A stretch of 64,000 nt of DNA from Lachnospiraceae bacterium UBA1766. Lineage in GTDB: Bacteria > Bacillota > Clostridia > Lachnospirales > Lachnospiraceae. A program made the position numbers and the translations under genes. Below the pieces are notes generated by a model. It made no database searches and was not told the origin of the DNA. It saw nothing but the letters and a program-made list of their open reading frames with translations. The stretch spans positions 23,387 through 87,386 of the forward strand of contig DCGY01000049.1 in the NCBI GenBank assembly GCA_002314715.1, written 5' to 3'. Positions 46,146 through 54,786 of this stretch are shown here, piece after piece (the stretch's first letter is position 1; each line of letters opens with the position of its first letter).

Positions 46146-46961
46146 TTAGAATGAATGGCCGCCGCCACCCCCCGAGGAGCCGCCGCCTCCGCCACCCGAA
46201 GAGCCACCGCCGCCGGAAGAGCTGTCGGAGGATTCCACGGGAGAATAGATCTTCGTGGTATGGGTTTTTCTTTCCCGCACATCGTGCAATTCAAACTGCA
46301 ATCTGGCCTTCTCCAGCAGTTCTCTTTCGGAAGGCTTTCCCAGCCTGGATGCCATACTGATAATACCGAAATTGATTAATCCCGCAGCCAATAATGCAAT
46401 CAGGAAATTACTGATATACTTCATGGGTTGGGCAATTCTGTCTCCGTTCACCACCTGATATACCTGATCAAATGCCTCGGATGCGCAGGTAAAATACTCC
46501 TGCCTGCCGGCATATTTATAGACATTGTCCGTGATCGTATAAGCATAGGACGAGCCTAAAATCGAATACATATTCCCGTCGGAGAACAAATAAATTTCCC
46601 GATTACGCATATCAATGGTAAACAAAACACCATTTTCCACACCCTCGCCCAGCATGTCATGGAAATAGACTTTGGAAAAAGAAGCCGTGGAATGATTATT
46701 CACATCCACCGTAACAAACAGGGCATTGGCAAACCCGGTAATCCGTTTCATCTCTTCCACCAGACTGCTTTCTTCCTCTCCTGTAAGCAAATCCGCGTAG
46801 TCATCCAAGTAGACACCATACCCGGTTTCTTCGTTTACAAAGCGAAGGGTTTTCTCTGCTCTCGCCACGTTGGTATTGGTCAGGAACAAGAAGCCAATCA
46901 GGACAAGGGGCAGAAAAAGCTGCCAAAACCTTGATATTTTATATGGTTTATCGATTTTCAT
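46146..46961 (-). CDS. TPM-domain membrane protein with Gly/Ser-rich tail
   Basis: A 271-residue envelope protein. A signal or anchor segment (about 13-35) is followed by an extracellular TPM domain (YLDDYADLLTGEEESSLVEEMKRITGFANALFVTVDV...FLFSDGN), a membrane segment (about 183-205) and a cytoplasmic tail ending in SSGGGGGGSSGGGGGHSF, as in the YgcG family. TPM proteins are linked to photosystem repair in plants and to membrane maintenance in bacteria; the bacterial role is not settled. AGGAGG precedes the ATG. It overlaps the zinc-ribbon gene by 14 bases, so the two probably act together. Confidence 0.85.
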   Translation of the reverse strand: MKIDKPYKISRFWQLFLPLVLIGFLFLTNTNVARAEKTLRFVNEETGYGVYLDDYADLLTGEEESSLVEEMKRITGFANALFVTVDVNNHSTASFSKVYFHDMLGEGVENGVLFTIDMRNREIYLFSDGNMYSILGSSYAYTITDNVYKYAGRQEYFTCASEAFDQVYQVVNGDRIAQPMKYISNFLIALLAAGLINFGIISMASRLGKPSERELLEKARLQFELHDVRERKTHTTKIYSPVESSDSSSGGGGSSGGGGGGSSGGGGGHSF

Positions 46962-48636
46962 ATTCCTGACCTCCTCTCTTGTCGAACTGAGGGAGAGGCC
47001 TGCAGGTCAGCTCATTGTGGCTTCGCATAATATCCAAAAAGCTCCAGCCTACCAGCAATAAACAGGCTACTACAATTCCGTAATAATACAAATCCGAAAC
47101 CGGATGGAACAGCCCCACAAGGATACACGCCAGTAAAGCAGCCACCGGTTTCAGAAAGGCTTTCCTTTTGAAGGACCAACGCTCCACGGAATCCTTCCGG
47201 GAAGAAATGTCCTGCATTGATTTGGGTTTTCCCTTTATCAGACGAACAAAACGGCTGACCACAATCGGGAACCCGACTAAGATATAAAAGAACAACGCTA
47301 TGGCGAAAAAATCACTGAATTGTTCTCGGACATCAAGAAAACGTAAAACAAACAGGAGCATTCCGATAAAGGAGTAGCCCAATAACAGAATGGCAATTTG
47401 AAGTCCTGTTTTTTCCGACTTTTCAAGACGTTTTTGCTCCTTTTTTCGAAGCCTTTTTGCTTCCTTTTCCGAAAGCGGCAGTTCTCGCTTTCCGTGAATC
47501 TTCACATACCCCTCATCATCCAGCATGGTATGCCTGTTATAAATTCGATTCATCTGACGATTGATCAAAAACATGGCTACAATGGCCGCAAACCCGGCAA
47601 TTGTGGTCACCATTAACGGCGAAAGGGTAAAGGCCAGGTTCAGCAAGACAAAAATAGGCAAGGTAAAAAGTAAGGTACCCAGCAAAAATTTCTTATAATC
47701 CATGGGAATATCCGCTGCAATTTTGCCGGTTTGACCGTTCACCACCGCATAGCAGACGCTTTTTCCATCCGCGTTGCGGTTGGCCAAAAACCATACCGGG
47801 AACAGACCCATCTGTACCTGTGTATTCTTTGGTTTTAATTGTTTTTCCAGCTTTTCCCGGTTCAGGGAACTTTTCGTGCGAAGCTTACGCATGGCGCGAT
47901 AAGAACAATCCTTTGCCACCAGGGATTTCCCCTTATCCTCATAAACATTGTAATCCACATCGCTCATATCCGCATAAAATCCGCTCAGATATGTAGGTTT
48001 AAAATCTTCCGCATCCTGCATATCAAAGGGCGCAATGGCTCCGCTTAAGCTGTCCGAAAATTTAGAGGATGCATCATAGGAGAGCCCTTCACAGGTTTCA
48101 CTCACCTGAAAGTCCACATCATAATGATCCGTGTAAACATAATCGCCTCTTCGATATTCGGTTGTACCGGTGGTGTGTACCGGACCCCTGGTAGAAAAGC
48201 CATACACCCAGTAAGGCATATAAATCCCTCGGAATCGTTCCACATTGGTGTCCAGTCGAAAATCCTTGGGTGCAAACAAAGAGCGACGAAGCAGCCCCCT
48301 GTAAGCCCGCATACAATCCAGCTTGGTGATTTTGAAGGGAATCACATAATCCGGACATTTTTCATCCGTCAGCCTGCCCTCCAAAAGGTCAGAACTGCCA
48401 CAATAATTACAAAAAGTGGCCGCTGTCGTATCATCCGTCAGCAATTCACCGCCACATTGGGGGCAGGTGAATCGATAGGCTTCGAAAGTCTGACGTCCCG
48501 TTGCCAGAATCTTCTTATTTTCATTCTGACTCGCAATTTCCTGCGGGTCAAAATCCCCCTGACAATGGGCGCATTTCATTTTTTGTGTAGCGGGATCAAA
48601 TCGAAGCTCACCGCTACAGGAAGGACATGCAAACAT
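46948..48636 (-). CDS. Membrane protein with N-terminal zinc ribbons
   Basis: A 562-residue protein. Zinc-ribbon pairs are C4/C7 with C22/C25 (FACPSCSGE...MKCAHCQG) and C58/C61 with C76/C79 (FTCPQCGGE...FCNYCGSS). A soluble middle part (about 90-310) precedes about five hydrophobic segments (around 320-345, 350-365, 420-440, 450-470, 505-530). The family is often named TFIIB-type zinc-ribbon protein; no function is known. It is coupled to the TPM gene and follows rpiB by 28 bases. Confidence 0.82.
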   Translation of the reverse strand: MFACPSCSGELRFDPATQKMKCAHCQGDFDPQEIASQNENKKILATGRQTFEAYRFTCPQCGGELLTDDTTAATFCNYCGSSDLLEGRLTDEKCPDYVIPFKITKLDCMRAYRGLLRRSLFAPKDFRLDTNVERFRGIYMPYWVYGFSTRGPVHTTGTTEYRRGDYVYTDHYDVDFQVSETCEGLSYDASSKFSDSLSGAIAPFDMQDAEDFKPTYLSGFYADMSDVDYNVYEDKGKSLVAKDCSYRAMRKLRTKSSLNREKLEKQLKPKNTQVQMGLFPVWFLANRNADGKSVCYAVVNGQTGKIAADIPMDYKKFLLGTLLFTLPIFVLLNLAFTLSPLMVTTIAGFAAIVAMFLINRQMNRIYNRHTMLDDEGYVKIHGKRELPLSEKEAKRLRKKEQKRLEKSEKTGLQIAILLLGYSFIGMLLFVLRFLDVREQFSDFFAIALFFYILVGFPIVVSRFVRLIKGKPKSMQDISSRKDSVERWSFKRKAFLKPVAALLACILVGLFHPVSDLYYYGIVVACLLLVGWSFLDIMRSHNELTCRPLPQFDKRGGQEYENR

Positions 48637-48664
48637 AATAGTCTCCGCACTCCTTTATCTTTGA

Positions 48665-49105
48665 TTAATTTTCCAATGCGGAAATTTTGTTGATTCTTCT
48701 CTGGTGCTTTTCTTCCTTGGAGAACTCTGTGTTTAAGAAAGTATCTACAATATCCAGGCCCAAATTCACACCTACCATACCGCCTCCGAGTGCCAACACA
48801 TTAGCATCATTGTGAAGTCTGGTCATCTTTGCAGACAGGGTGTCAGAGCAAAGTGCGCAACGAATTCCCTTTACTTTATTCGCTGCAATGCTGATGCCGA
48901 TACCGGTGGTGCAAACCACAATACCCTTCTCGCACTCTCCCGCTGCCACAGCCTTTGCCGCTGCCACACCGAAATCCGGATAGTCTACGCTGGATTTATC
49001 AAAGCAGCCAAAGTCCTTTACTTCATAACCGCTTTCCTCTAAGTGCTTCTTTACCTGCTCCTTTAAATCAAATCCGCCGTGATCGCTTCCAATTGCAATT
49101 TTCAT
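48665..49105 (-). CDS. rpiB: Ribose-5-phosphate isomerase B
   Basis: Interconverts ribose 5-phosphate and ribulose 5-phosphate in the pentose phosphate pathway. 146 residues. Family marks are D8-H9 in GSDHGGFDLK, VDYPDFG, the active-site Cys65 in VVCTTGIGISIAANK and TRLHNDANVLALGG. The ATG at 49105 has GGAGG eight bases upstream, better than the GTG at 49120. It follows the tsaC-like gene by 21 bases. Confidence 0.95.
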   Translation of the reverse strand: MKIAIGSDHGGFDLKEQVKKHLEESGYEVKDFGCFDKSSVDYPDFGVAAAKAVAAGECEKGIVVCTTGIGISIAANKVKGIRCALCSDTLSAKMTRLHNDANVLALGGGMVGVNLGLDIVDTFLNTEFSKEEKHQRRINKISALEN

Positions 49106-49126
49106 TCGAATACCCTCCACATATTT

Positions 49127-50188
49127 TTATTTGTTATTTCCTACCCAGACCACTTTATGGCCTGCTGCCTTTAACAGTCGATTCATAATAGCCTCTCCCA
49201 AGCCTTCCTTCCAAAAGCCTTCGGAATAAATTCTGGTTACGCCATCTTCATCAAATTCCCGCAAAACACCGTACAAATTTCGGGCAATTTCTTCCTCGTT
49301 TGAAATACTGCCCACCACCCGAACCACCTGGGCCCGATAGCCTGCTGCCGATTCACTGGTGGCAATGACACCGGTTTTTTCACCCTTTTGTTCATCTTCT
49401 TCCACATGCCGGTTAATATATGCGATTACATCCGCTTCCGGTCCGGCCACAATGGTAAGCTCTCCCTTGGGCGCATAATGTCGATATTTCATGCCGGGTG
49501 CTCTGGGAGCCTGTTTGGAATCCGCATCAATAATCGCCTGATCCCATTCCACCTTTCCCAAAACCTTCTGAAGCATTTCTTCCGTAATATATCCCGGTCT
49601 CAATATCTGAGGGGGCGTGGTGGTCAAATCAATAATGGTGGATTCCAATCCGATTCCCACGAAGCCTCCGTCAATAATCATATCGATTTTCCCTGCCAGA
49701 TCCTCAATCACATACTTTGCCAATGTGGGACTGGGTTTTCCGGAGGTATTGGCGCTGGGAGCCGCAATATAACCGCCACTGCACTCGATCAGCTCAAGGG
49801 CCGTCTTATGTACCGGCATACGCACCGCCACCGTCTCCAAACCACCGGTGGTCTCATAAGGCACCGCATCGGATTTGGGAAGCACCATGGTCATAGGCCC
49901 CGGCCAGAACGCATCCGCCAAAAGATAGGCCTCCCTGGGGATTTCCTTTACGATTTTCTTTAGGGCCTCCATATTGGCAATGTGCACGATTAATGGATTG
50001 TCGGAGGGACGCCCTTTTGCCGCATAAATCTTTTTGGAAGATTCCGGATTCAACGCATCTCCGCCCAATCCGTATACCGTTTCCGTGGGAAATGCCACCA
50101 ATCCTCCCTTTTGCAGAATCTCTCCCGCAAGGCGAAGGGCTTCTCTATCCGGTTGTTCTTCCGTCATTGAAACAATTTTGGTTTCCAT
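49127..50188 (-). CDS. tsaC: L-threonylcarbamoyladenylate synthase (Sua5/YwlC type)
   Basis: Makes threonylcarbamoyl-AMP for the t6A37 tRNA modification. 353 residues: the YrdC-like domain (GGLVAFPTETVYGLGGDA, KIYAAKGRPSDNPLIVHI, SANTSGKPSPT) plus the C-terminal Sua5 domain (APGMKYRHYAPKGEL ... GEAIMNRLLKAAGHKVVW), which marks the long Sua5 form over short TsaC. It heads the operon that continues with rpiB and later upp. Confidence 0.94.
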   Translation of the reverse strand: METKIVSMTEEQPDREALRLAGEILQKGGLVAFPTETVYGLGGDALNPESSKKIYAAKGRPSDNPLIVHIANMEALKKIVKEIPREAYLLADAFWPGPMTMVLPKSDAVPYETTGGLETVAVRMPVHKTALELIECSGGYIAAPSANTSGKPSPTLAKYVIEDLAGKIDMIIDGGFVGIGLESTIIDLTTTPPQILRPGYITEEMLQKVLGKVEWDQAIIDADSKQAPRAPGMKYRHYAPKGELTIVAGPEADVIAYINRHVEEDEQKGEKTGVIATSESAAGYRAQVVRVVGSISNEEEIARNLYGVLREFDEDGVTRIYSEGFWKEGLGEAIMNRLLKAAGHKVVWVGNNK

Positions 50189-50230
50189 ACTTTTTTGCCC
50201 GTTTCTTTTCTAAAAGTCATACTTATTCGT

Positions 50231-50260
50231 ATTATACCACAATCGACAAAAAAGTGCCAA
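50231..50260 (-). promoter_or_regulatory. Promoter of the tsaC operon
   Basis: On the minus strand TTGGCA (50255-50260), 18-base spacer and TATAAT (50231-50236), about 43 bases before the tsaC start. Confidence 0.75.
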
Positions 50261-50262
50261 CT

Positions 50263-50302
50263 CCAAAAAAGTGGCAACCTTCCCTCCGAAAGTCGCCACT
50301 TT
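50263..50302 (-). terminator. Terminator after the 67-codon reading frame
   Basis: AAAGTGGC pairs with GCCACTTT (8 bp with some inner pairing), followed on the minus strand by a T-run. It lies ten bases after the stop at 50313 and directly before the tsaC promoter, which shows that a transcript does arrive here from upstream. Confidence 0.75.
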
Positions 50303-50312
50303 ACTTTCCTAT

Positions 50313-50516
50313 TTACTTTTTCATCAATAAATCAATACTGTCCTGCAGCATTTCCTGAAAATTCCCCGTGGCTGCTTTCTTCACGGTTTTTTCCGTTTCC
50401 CGCTTCGGTTGGTCCATACTCCGAAAAGCAGGTGTTACCATAGTGACCATATACAGGTCGTTTTTTAAGTAGATTGCTTTATTTTCCTCCTCCGTGACTC
50501 CACTTCCCGTGGGCAA
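50313..50516 (-). CDS. Possible small protein, start uncertain
   Basis: An open frame of up to 67 codons (lysine-rich end, QDSIDLLMKK) that stops just before a good terminator. A TTG is the only start before the internal ATG at residue 23, and neither has a properly spaced ribosome site; GGAGGAGG lies inside the frame. It may be a small protein with an unusual start, or the remnant of a longer gene. No family recognised. Confidence 0.35.
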   Translation of the reverse strand: MPTGSGVTEEENKAIYLKNDLYMVTMVTPAFRSMDQPKRETEKTVKKAATGNFQEMLQDSIDLLMKK

Positions 50517-50623
50517 AACCGCATTTTTCGGTCATCTGCATCCTTGCAAATGCTACTTCTTGTACTATATATCGGTTACTTTTTGAAATACTTAACTATA
50601 TTTAGTGGTTTTTTGAAATTTTT

Positions 50624-51334
50624 TTAATTTTTCTGTTTCAGCCACTCCACGATACCCTCTGCCACCGCCCAGGCAATACGGTCCTGATATTCCCCGGTGC
50701 ACAATGCCCCGGCTTCTCTTTTATTTGACAAAAAGCCGCATTCCACAATGGCTGTAGGCACCTTGCTGTTTCGCAGAAGATAATAGTCCTTATTTCCCTT
50801 GGTCTGTCTGTTATTTTCCGGATCCACCCGTTCCACCAGGCTTTCCTGCAAAATACCGGCCAGGGCTTTCCCTTCTCTGCTTCCCTCATAATAAAAAACC
50901 TGGGCTCCGTGAATGGATTCCTTGGGGTAACTGTTTTGATGAATGCTGACGCACAAATCCGGATGAGCTTCGTTTATAATTTTCACACGGTTTTCCATGT
51001 CCTCCCGCTTCTGCCGTTTTGAGTCGGACAAGGCCAGGTCCCTATCCTCCTGCCTGGTCAGAGTTACCTCCACGTCAAGCGCCTCCAGATACCGGGCCAC
51101 TCGCTCTGCAATCGCCAGGTTCACATCTTTTTCCAAAATCCCATTCATTCCAACCTTTCCGGGATCAAACCCTCCGTGCCCCACGTCAATTACCACCTGC
51201 GCCGGTCGATTGGTCAAAACGGCTGCGCTGACCGCCTGTTCCTGTATCGCTACTTCCCGTCCCAAAAGTGCCATGGAAAGCAAAAACAGTAGTGCACAGC
51301 ATTGCTCCATATATTTTTCTACTCTGTCTCTCAT
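50624..51334 (-). CDS. cwlD: N-acetylmuramoyl-L-alanine amidase, CwlD-like
   Basis: Zinc amidase cutting the MurNAc-L-Ala bond of peptidoglycan; CwlD in spore formers starts muramic-lactam formation in the cortex. 236 residues: a hydrophobic N-terminal export segment (about 10-26) and an Amidase_3 domain with zinc and catalytic residues in VIDVGHGGFDPG, GILEKDVNLAI, VSIHQNS and IVECGFLSN. Length and layout fit CwlD, but other Amidase_3 enzymes look similar, so a sporulation role is inferred. Confidence 0.85.
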   Translation of the reverse strand: MRDRVEKYMEQCCALLFLLSMALLGREVAIQEQAVSAAVLTNRPAQVVIDVGHGGFDPGKVGMNGILEKDVNLAIAERVARYLEALDVEVTLTRQEDRDLALSDSKRQKREDMENRVKIINEAHPDLCVSIHQNSYPKESIHGAQVFYYEGSREGKALAGILQESLVERVDPENNRQTKGNKDYYLLRNSKVPTAIVECGFLSNKREAGALCTGEYQDRIAWAVAEGIVEWLKQKN

Positions 51335-51372
51335 ACCAAGCCCCGATTGCCATTTGTTTCAATATATGAAAA

Positions 51373-51406
51373 AAAGGACTGCTTATGCCCACATAAGCAA
51401 TCCTTC
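51373..51406 (-). terminator. Terminator after the GH18 gene
   Basis: On the minus strand AAGGATTGCTTATG pairs with CATAAGCAGTCCTT (one G-T pair, 4-base loop), followed by a T-run, starting just after the stop at 51410. Confidence 0.9.
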
Positions 51407-51409
51407 TCA

Positions 51410-53113
51410 TTATTTCATACCGGTAAATGCATAAAACAGCTCCCATACGGCCGGGGTACCATAGCCCAGACGCCATACCGCCAGGCCTCCGATTTTGTTT
51501 GCGATCATTACATTGATTTTCATTTTCAGAGACTCCAGATCCTCGAGCCATACTTTATAGGTGGCACTTCCCTGGGTCCACTCCAAATAATTCTGGCAGG
51601 TGGTTTCATCCCAGGTGGGCTTAATACTGAACTTGCTCAAAAAGCTTTGGGTATTGGCCACTGTCAAAAACTCATCGGAAACCTGCGCTCCATCAATTTT
51701 CCATACAATTGTATACAAAGGAAGTCCGTTTATTACCTTTTCCGCCGGCACCTTTTCCAGGGTTTTCTCAATACCTCTTGTGACATAATCGATACTAGCC
51801 ACGCTGCCGGGATCCGAACTGCCGTGCCAATGCTCATCATATCCCATGATGATAACATAATCCACAACCTGTCCCTGGATATCCAGTCTGCGGTATTCGT
51901 TAAAATGATAAGGAACATAATTGTCCACCGAAAGAATCAGACCCTTTTCATGGCACAGTACGGAAAGCTCTCTCAAAAACTGGGCGAAGTGCACGCCGCA
52001 CTCTTCATTTAACTGTTCGAAATCCAGATTAATTCCATCCAGTCCCAATTCCACGGAAATATCCACAATTCCCTGCTCCAGCTTTTGTCTGGCTTTTGTG
52101 GAAGAAAGCATGGTCAGACAGCTGATTGGGTTTCCGGTTTCCAGTTCATAGTTAAAATCATCCAAAACACCCCACACCTGAAGTCCCAGCTGATGGGCTC
52201 TTGCCACATAGGCAGTATCTCCGAAGCTACGGAAATTTCCTTCATTATCCGTGAGACTAAACCATGTGGGAGCAATGACATTCAGTCCCTTCGTACCGGC
52301 CACCATACTGTCGATGGTGGTATTGCCTCCCACACCACCGATGGAGTGCCAGCCAAGACTTACTTTTTTATCCAAACCAAGCGAAGGATATTCCGGCGCC
52401 ACATAATCCTGAACTGCCACAGGTGTACGAAGGGTATCCTCGCCAATCATCTTGTTTTCCACATATCCGATGATGGCATCTTCCGTTTTCACCTTGCACC
52501 AGGTCTCCATTCGTTCCAGAACCACCAGGGTATCTCCCGCCCGAACCTGCGTCATAATCGGACTCTTAATACCACCCTTAAGACGTACCTGCGTGTCCTT
52601 CTCTACCGTTGCCACCGTTTCCTGTGGCCAATCGGTTACAAGCTGCATATGATAGTCGTATACCTGATAGGAAAAATTGGTAAACAGCTTCACAAAATCC
52701 AAAGCCAGATAGGTCTTATCCCCTTTGCGAAACCAAACCACATAGGAAACGGTATTTTCCGCTCCCCCACGAGTATATTTTCTCTGATCAATATCGGCCT
52801 GAATAGTTTCCAACGCATCCGTATATAATAAGCTTCCCTCCGCCTCATCCAGATAGAAGATCTCATTGAGATACTTACGAACCGTACCAAGCTCCAGATA
52901 GCATACGCCCTCCTGTACCAGGGCCCGATCCTCCAGCAAAGCATTTTCATACAGGATTGCCCGATTCTGCTCCGGCACATTATAATAATGGGCCAAATCC
53001 ACCTCTTCTTTGCTATAGGAATATTTTTCTTTCAGTTTCAGTCCGATTGCCCCACCGGCAATGATTAGGATTAATAATATGACGAAAGCTACAATTCCAA
53101 CCTTTTTCTTCAT
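51410..53113 (-). CDS. Membrane-anchored GH18 glycosidase with SH3-type domain
   Basis: A 567-residue envelope protein. An N-terminal membrane anchor (about 6-26) is followed by a roughly 150-residue region with TYLALDFVKLFTNFSYQVYD (copper-amine-oxidase N-terminal-like), an SH3b-like domain (about 180-235: VRAGDTLVVLERMETWCKVKTEDAIIGYVENKMIG) and a C-terminal GH18 barrel (about 255-560). The GH18 signature DGINLDFEQ near residue 358 keeps the catalytic Glu. Such proteins are related to spore-cortex or cell-wall glycosidases (YaaH/SleL-like). It stands next to cwlD, which also fits a wall or cortex role. Confidence 0.88.
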   Translation of the reverse strand: MKKKVGIVAFVILLILIIAGGAIGLKLKEKYSYSKEEVDLAHYYNVPEQNRAILYENALLEDRALVQEGVCYLELGTVRKYLNEIFYLDEAEGSLLYTDALETIQADIDQRKYTRGGAENTVSYVVWFRKGDKTYLALDFVKLFTNFSYQVYDYHMQLVTDWPQETVATVEKDTQVRLKGGIKSPIMTQVRAGDTLVVLERMETWCKVKTEDAIIGYVENKMIGEDTLRTPVAVQDYVAPEYPSLGLDKKVSLGWHSIGGVGGNTTIDSMVAGTKGLNVIAPTWFSLTDNEGNFRSFGDTAYVARAHQLGLQVWGVLDDFNYELETGNPISCLTMLSSTKARQKLEQGIVDISVELGLDGINLDFEQLNEECGVHFAQFLRELSVLCHEKGLILSVDNYVPYHFNEYRRLDIQGQVVDYVIIMGYDEHWHGSSDPGSVASIDYVTRGIEKTLEKVPAEKVINGLPLYTIVWKIDGAQVSDEFLTVANTQSFLSKFSIKPTWDETTCQNYLEWTQGSATYKVWLEDLESLKMKINVMIANKIGGLAVWRLGYGTPAVWELFYAFTGMK

Positions 53114-53139
53114 ACTTGAGGGACCTCTTCTCTCAATAA

Positions 53140-53175
53140 TATAGCTGCCCGCAAAAATACGGACAGCTATATTTT
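53140..53175 (-). terminator. Hairpin between the 66-residue protein and the GH18 gene
   Basis: TATAGCTG pairs with CAGCTATA, extended by CCG/CGG across one mismatch. The tail on the minus strand is only moderately T-rich, so termination is uncertain. Confidence 0.45.
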
Positions 53176-53311
53176 AACACACGAATCTGATAACGTCATT
53201 ATTTTTTGTTTCTTGTCAGGAAACAATCCAGCGATTCTTCTCTGTTTTTTGACATTGTGTGGCCCCCATAAGACAGGGAATCACAATTCATGGTTTGCAC
53301 AGGACATAAAA

Positions 53312-53512
53312 TCAGTGGTCGATATGCCGAAAATCCACCTGGGAATACTTACCGTGTTCATCCACTACAATTCGGTCTACCATATAAGCCGTATCCTCCA
53401 TTACGCTAGCCAGCGAGGTGCGAAATCCGTCCATTCGATATAACGTGTCTTCACTGATTCTTTGACTGAGGACTTCAAACAAATCCGGCTCCTCTTTTTC
53501 TTCGTCATTCAT
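53312..53512 (-). CDS. Small acidic protein of unknown function
   Basis: A 66-residue, strongly acidic, soluble protein (starts MNDEEKEEPDLFEVL, ends DFRHIDH). The ATG has GAGAGGGGG seven bases upstream, which makes it likely to be a real gene. No family recognised. The nearest upstream minus-strand promoter is near 53873-53900, which would give a leader of about 350 bases. Confidence 0.6.
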   Translation of the reverse strand: MNDEEKEEPDLFEVLSQRISEDTLYRMDGFRTSLASVMEDTAYMVDRIVVDEHGKYSQVDFRHIDH

Positions 53513-53872
53513 GCGGTGTCCCCCTCTCGGATTCTCCCACCAAAAGGACGTGATATATAATTTGGGAGAACCCCTAAAGAATCAATAAATGCCACCGGAG
53601 ATACTTCTATGCCACCAAAAAACGAAATGAATTATTTTGTGAAAATTTAGTTGAATTAACTTGATCAAGCACGTTCACTTGTAAGACATCCTATCCCAAG
53701 AATACCCAAAAAAGGATATAGAAACCCCTTCGCATATTTTTTCGGGAATCGGACATGATAAAATTGTTCTGATAAATTTGGAAAATATGAGCGAATGCTC
53801 CGTAAAAAAACAGATGGTATAGATGTTTGCCTCCTCCCCGTATCCGATTTACCGGAGGCATTTATCGTATTT

Positions 53873-53900
53873 ATTATACCACACGAAATCATTTTTACAA
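53873..53900 (-). promoter_or_regulatory. Minus-strand promoter upstream of a long leader
   Basis: On the minus strand TTGTAA (53895-53900), 16-base spacer and a perfect TATAAT (53873-53878). Confidence 0.65.
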
Positions 53901-53948
53901 GCCGGGAAGCCAAAATATAAATTTTTGTTAAACTCCGCTGCCATTCTA

Positions 53949-53975
53949 TTGACTGTCCTCCCGTTAAAGTATAAT
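53949..53975 (+). promoter_or_regulatory. mecA promoter
   Basis: TTGACT (53949-53954) and TATAAT (53970-53975) with a short 15-base spacer; an overlapping TATACT lies at 53975-53980 with a 20-base spacer. About 60 bases before mecA. Confidence 0.5.
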
Positions 53976-54033
53976 ATACTTGTAACCCGATCCACAAATA
54001 TGCATAATTTATGCAGGAAAGGAAGGCGCGTAT

Positions 54034-54750
54034 ATGAAGATTGAAAAATTAAGCGAAAATCAAATCCGTTGTACTCTCACCAGGGAAGATCTTGCAAGCC
54101 GTGAGTTAAAATTAAGCGAACTTGCATACGGCACCGAAAAAGCCAAAAGTCTTTTCCGGGACATGATGCAGCAGGCAAACTTTGAATTTGGCTTCGAAGC
54201 AGAGAATATCCCTCTGATGATTGAAGCAATTCCCCTAAATGCGGAATGTATCGTATTGATTATCACCAAAGTGGAAGATCCGGAAGAACTGGATACCCGT
54301 TTTGCCAGAATCACACCTTCCTTGGAGGATGAGGATAATGAAACGGATGAGGACGACGAATACTCCCGGGAAGAAGCTTTAGACCTGTTCCATCGTATCG
54401 AAGAGCACGCACCCTGTGAGCCCACCGAGTTGCCCGGAGCTCCCAAAACCAAAATATTCCGTTTTCGTTCCTTAGGTATCCTGATGGATGCTGCCGCCCG
54501 GATTGCAGATTGCTTTGACGGGGAAAGCGCACTGTTTAAGGATGCAAAGGATAACAGTTATCTTTTGGTTCTGACCAAAGAGGTATCCGGCGAAGAGGCA
54601 TTGCGTCAGTTCCAGAATCTTTGCAATATTCTCTCCGAGTATAGCACCATAATCAATAACCGTACCATGAACTTTAGCTTCCTGCAGGAACATTTTGATA
54701 TGCTGATTGCCCGGAATGCAATTCCCTCTCTCAGCGGCAAAACAGAATAA
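54034..54750 (+). CDS. mecA: Adaptor protein MecA
   Basis: Adaptor that brings substrates to the ClpCP protease, known from competence control in Bacillus. 238 residues: an N-terminal substrate-binding domain (MKIEKLSENQIRCTLTREDLASRELKLSELAYGTEKAKSLFRDMM to about 80), an acidic linker (about 91-117, EDEDNETDEDDE) and a C-terminal ClpC-binding domain (about 140-238). GGAAGG precedes the ATG. Transcribed alone and ended by a shared terminator. Confidence 0.93.
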   Translation: MKIEKLSENQIRCTLTREDLASRELKLSELAYGTEKAKSLFRDMMQQANFEFGFEAENIPLMIEAIPLNAECIVLIITKVEDPEELDTRFARITPSLEDEDNETDEDDEYSREEALDLFHRIEEHAPCEPTELPGAPKTKIFRFRSLGILMDAAARIADCFDGESALFKDAKDNSYLLVLTKEVSGEEALRQFQNLCNILSEYSTIINNRTMNFSFLQEHFDMLIARNAIPSLSGKTE

Positions 54751-54755
54751 ATACA

Positions 54756-54786
54756 AGAAAAAACAGCCTACACGGCTGTTTTTTCT
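54756..54786. terminator. Bidirectional terminator between mecA and the histidine kinase gene
   Basis: AAAAACAGCC pairs with GGCTGTTTTT (loop 5), with an A-run before and a T-run after it. The kinase stop codon (54768-54770) lies in the loop. Confidence 0.9.

Larger units (their letters stand above)
53513..54033. other. 521-base region without a trusted gene
   Basis: Holds a strong minus-strand promoter (53873-53900), a GC-rich hairpin near its start (GCCTCC/GGAGGC, 53832-53860) and the plus-strand mecA promoter. Open frames of 57 and 110 codons on the minus strand lack ribosome sites and look accidental. The minus-strand transcript would form the leader of the 66-residue protein gene. Confidence 0.6.

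Noticed and set aside
53665..53997. A 110-codon minus-strand frame and a 57-codon frame starting near 53858
   Set aside because: No ribosome sites, atypical codons, no hydrophobic or domain pattern; they cross promoter elements of both strands.
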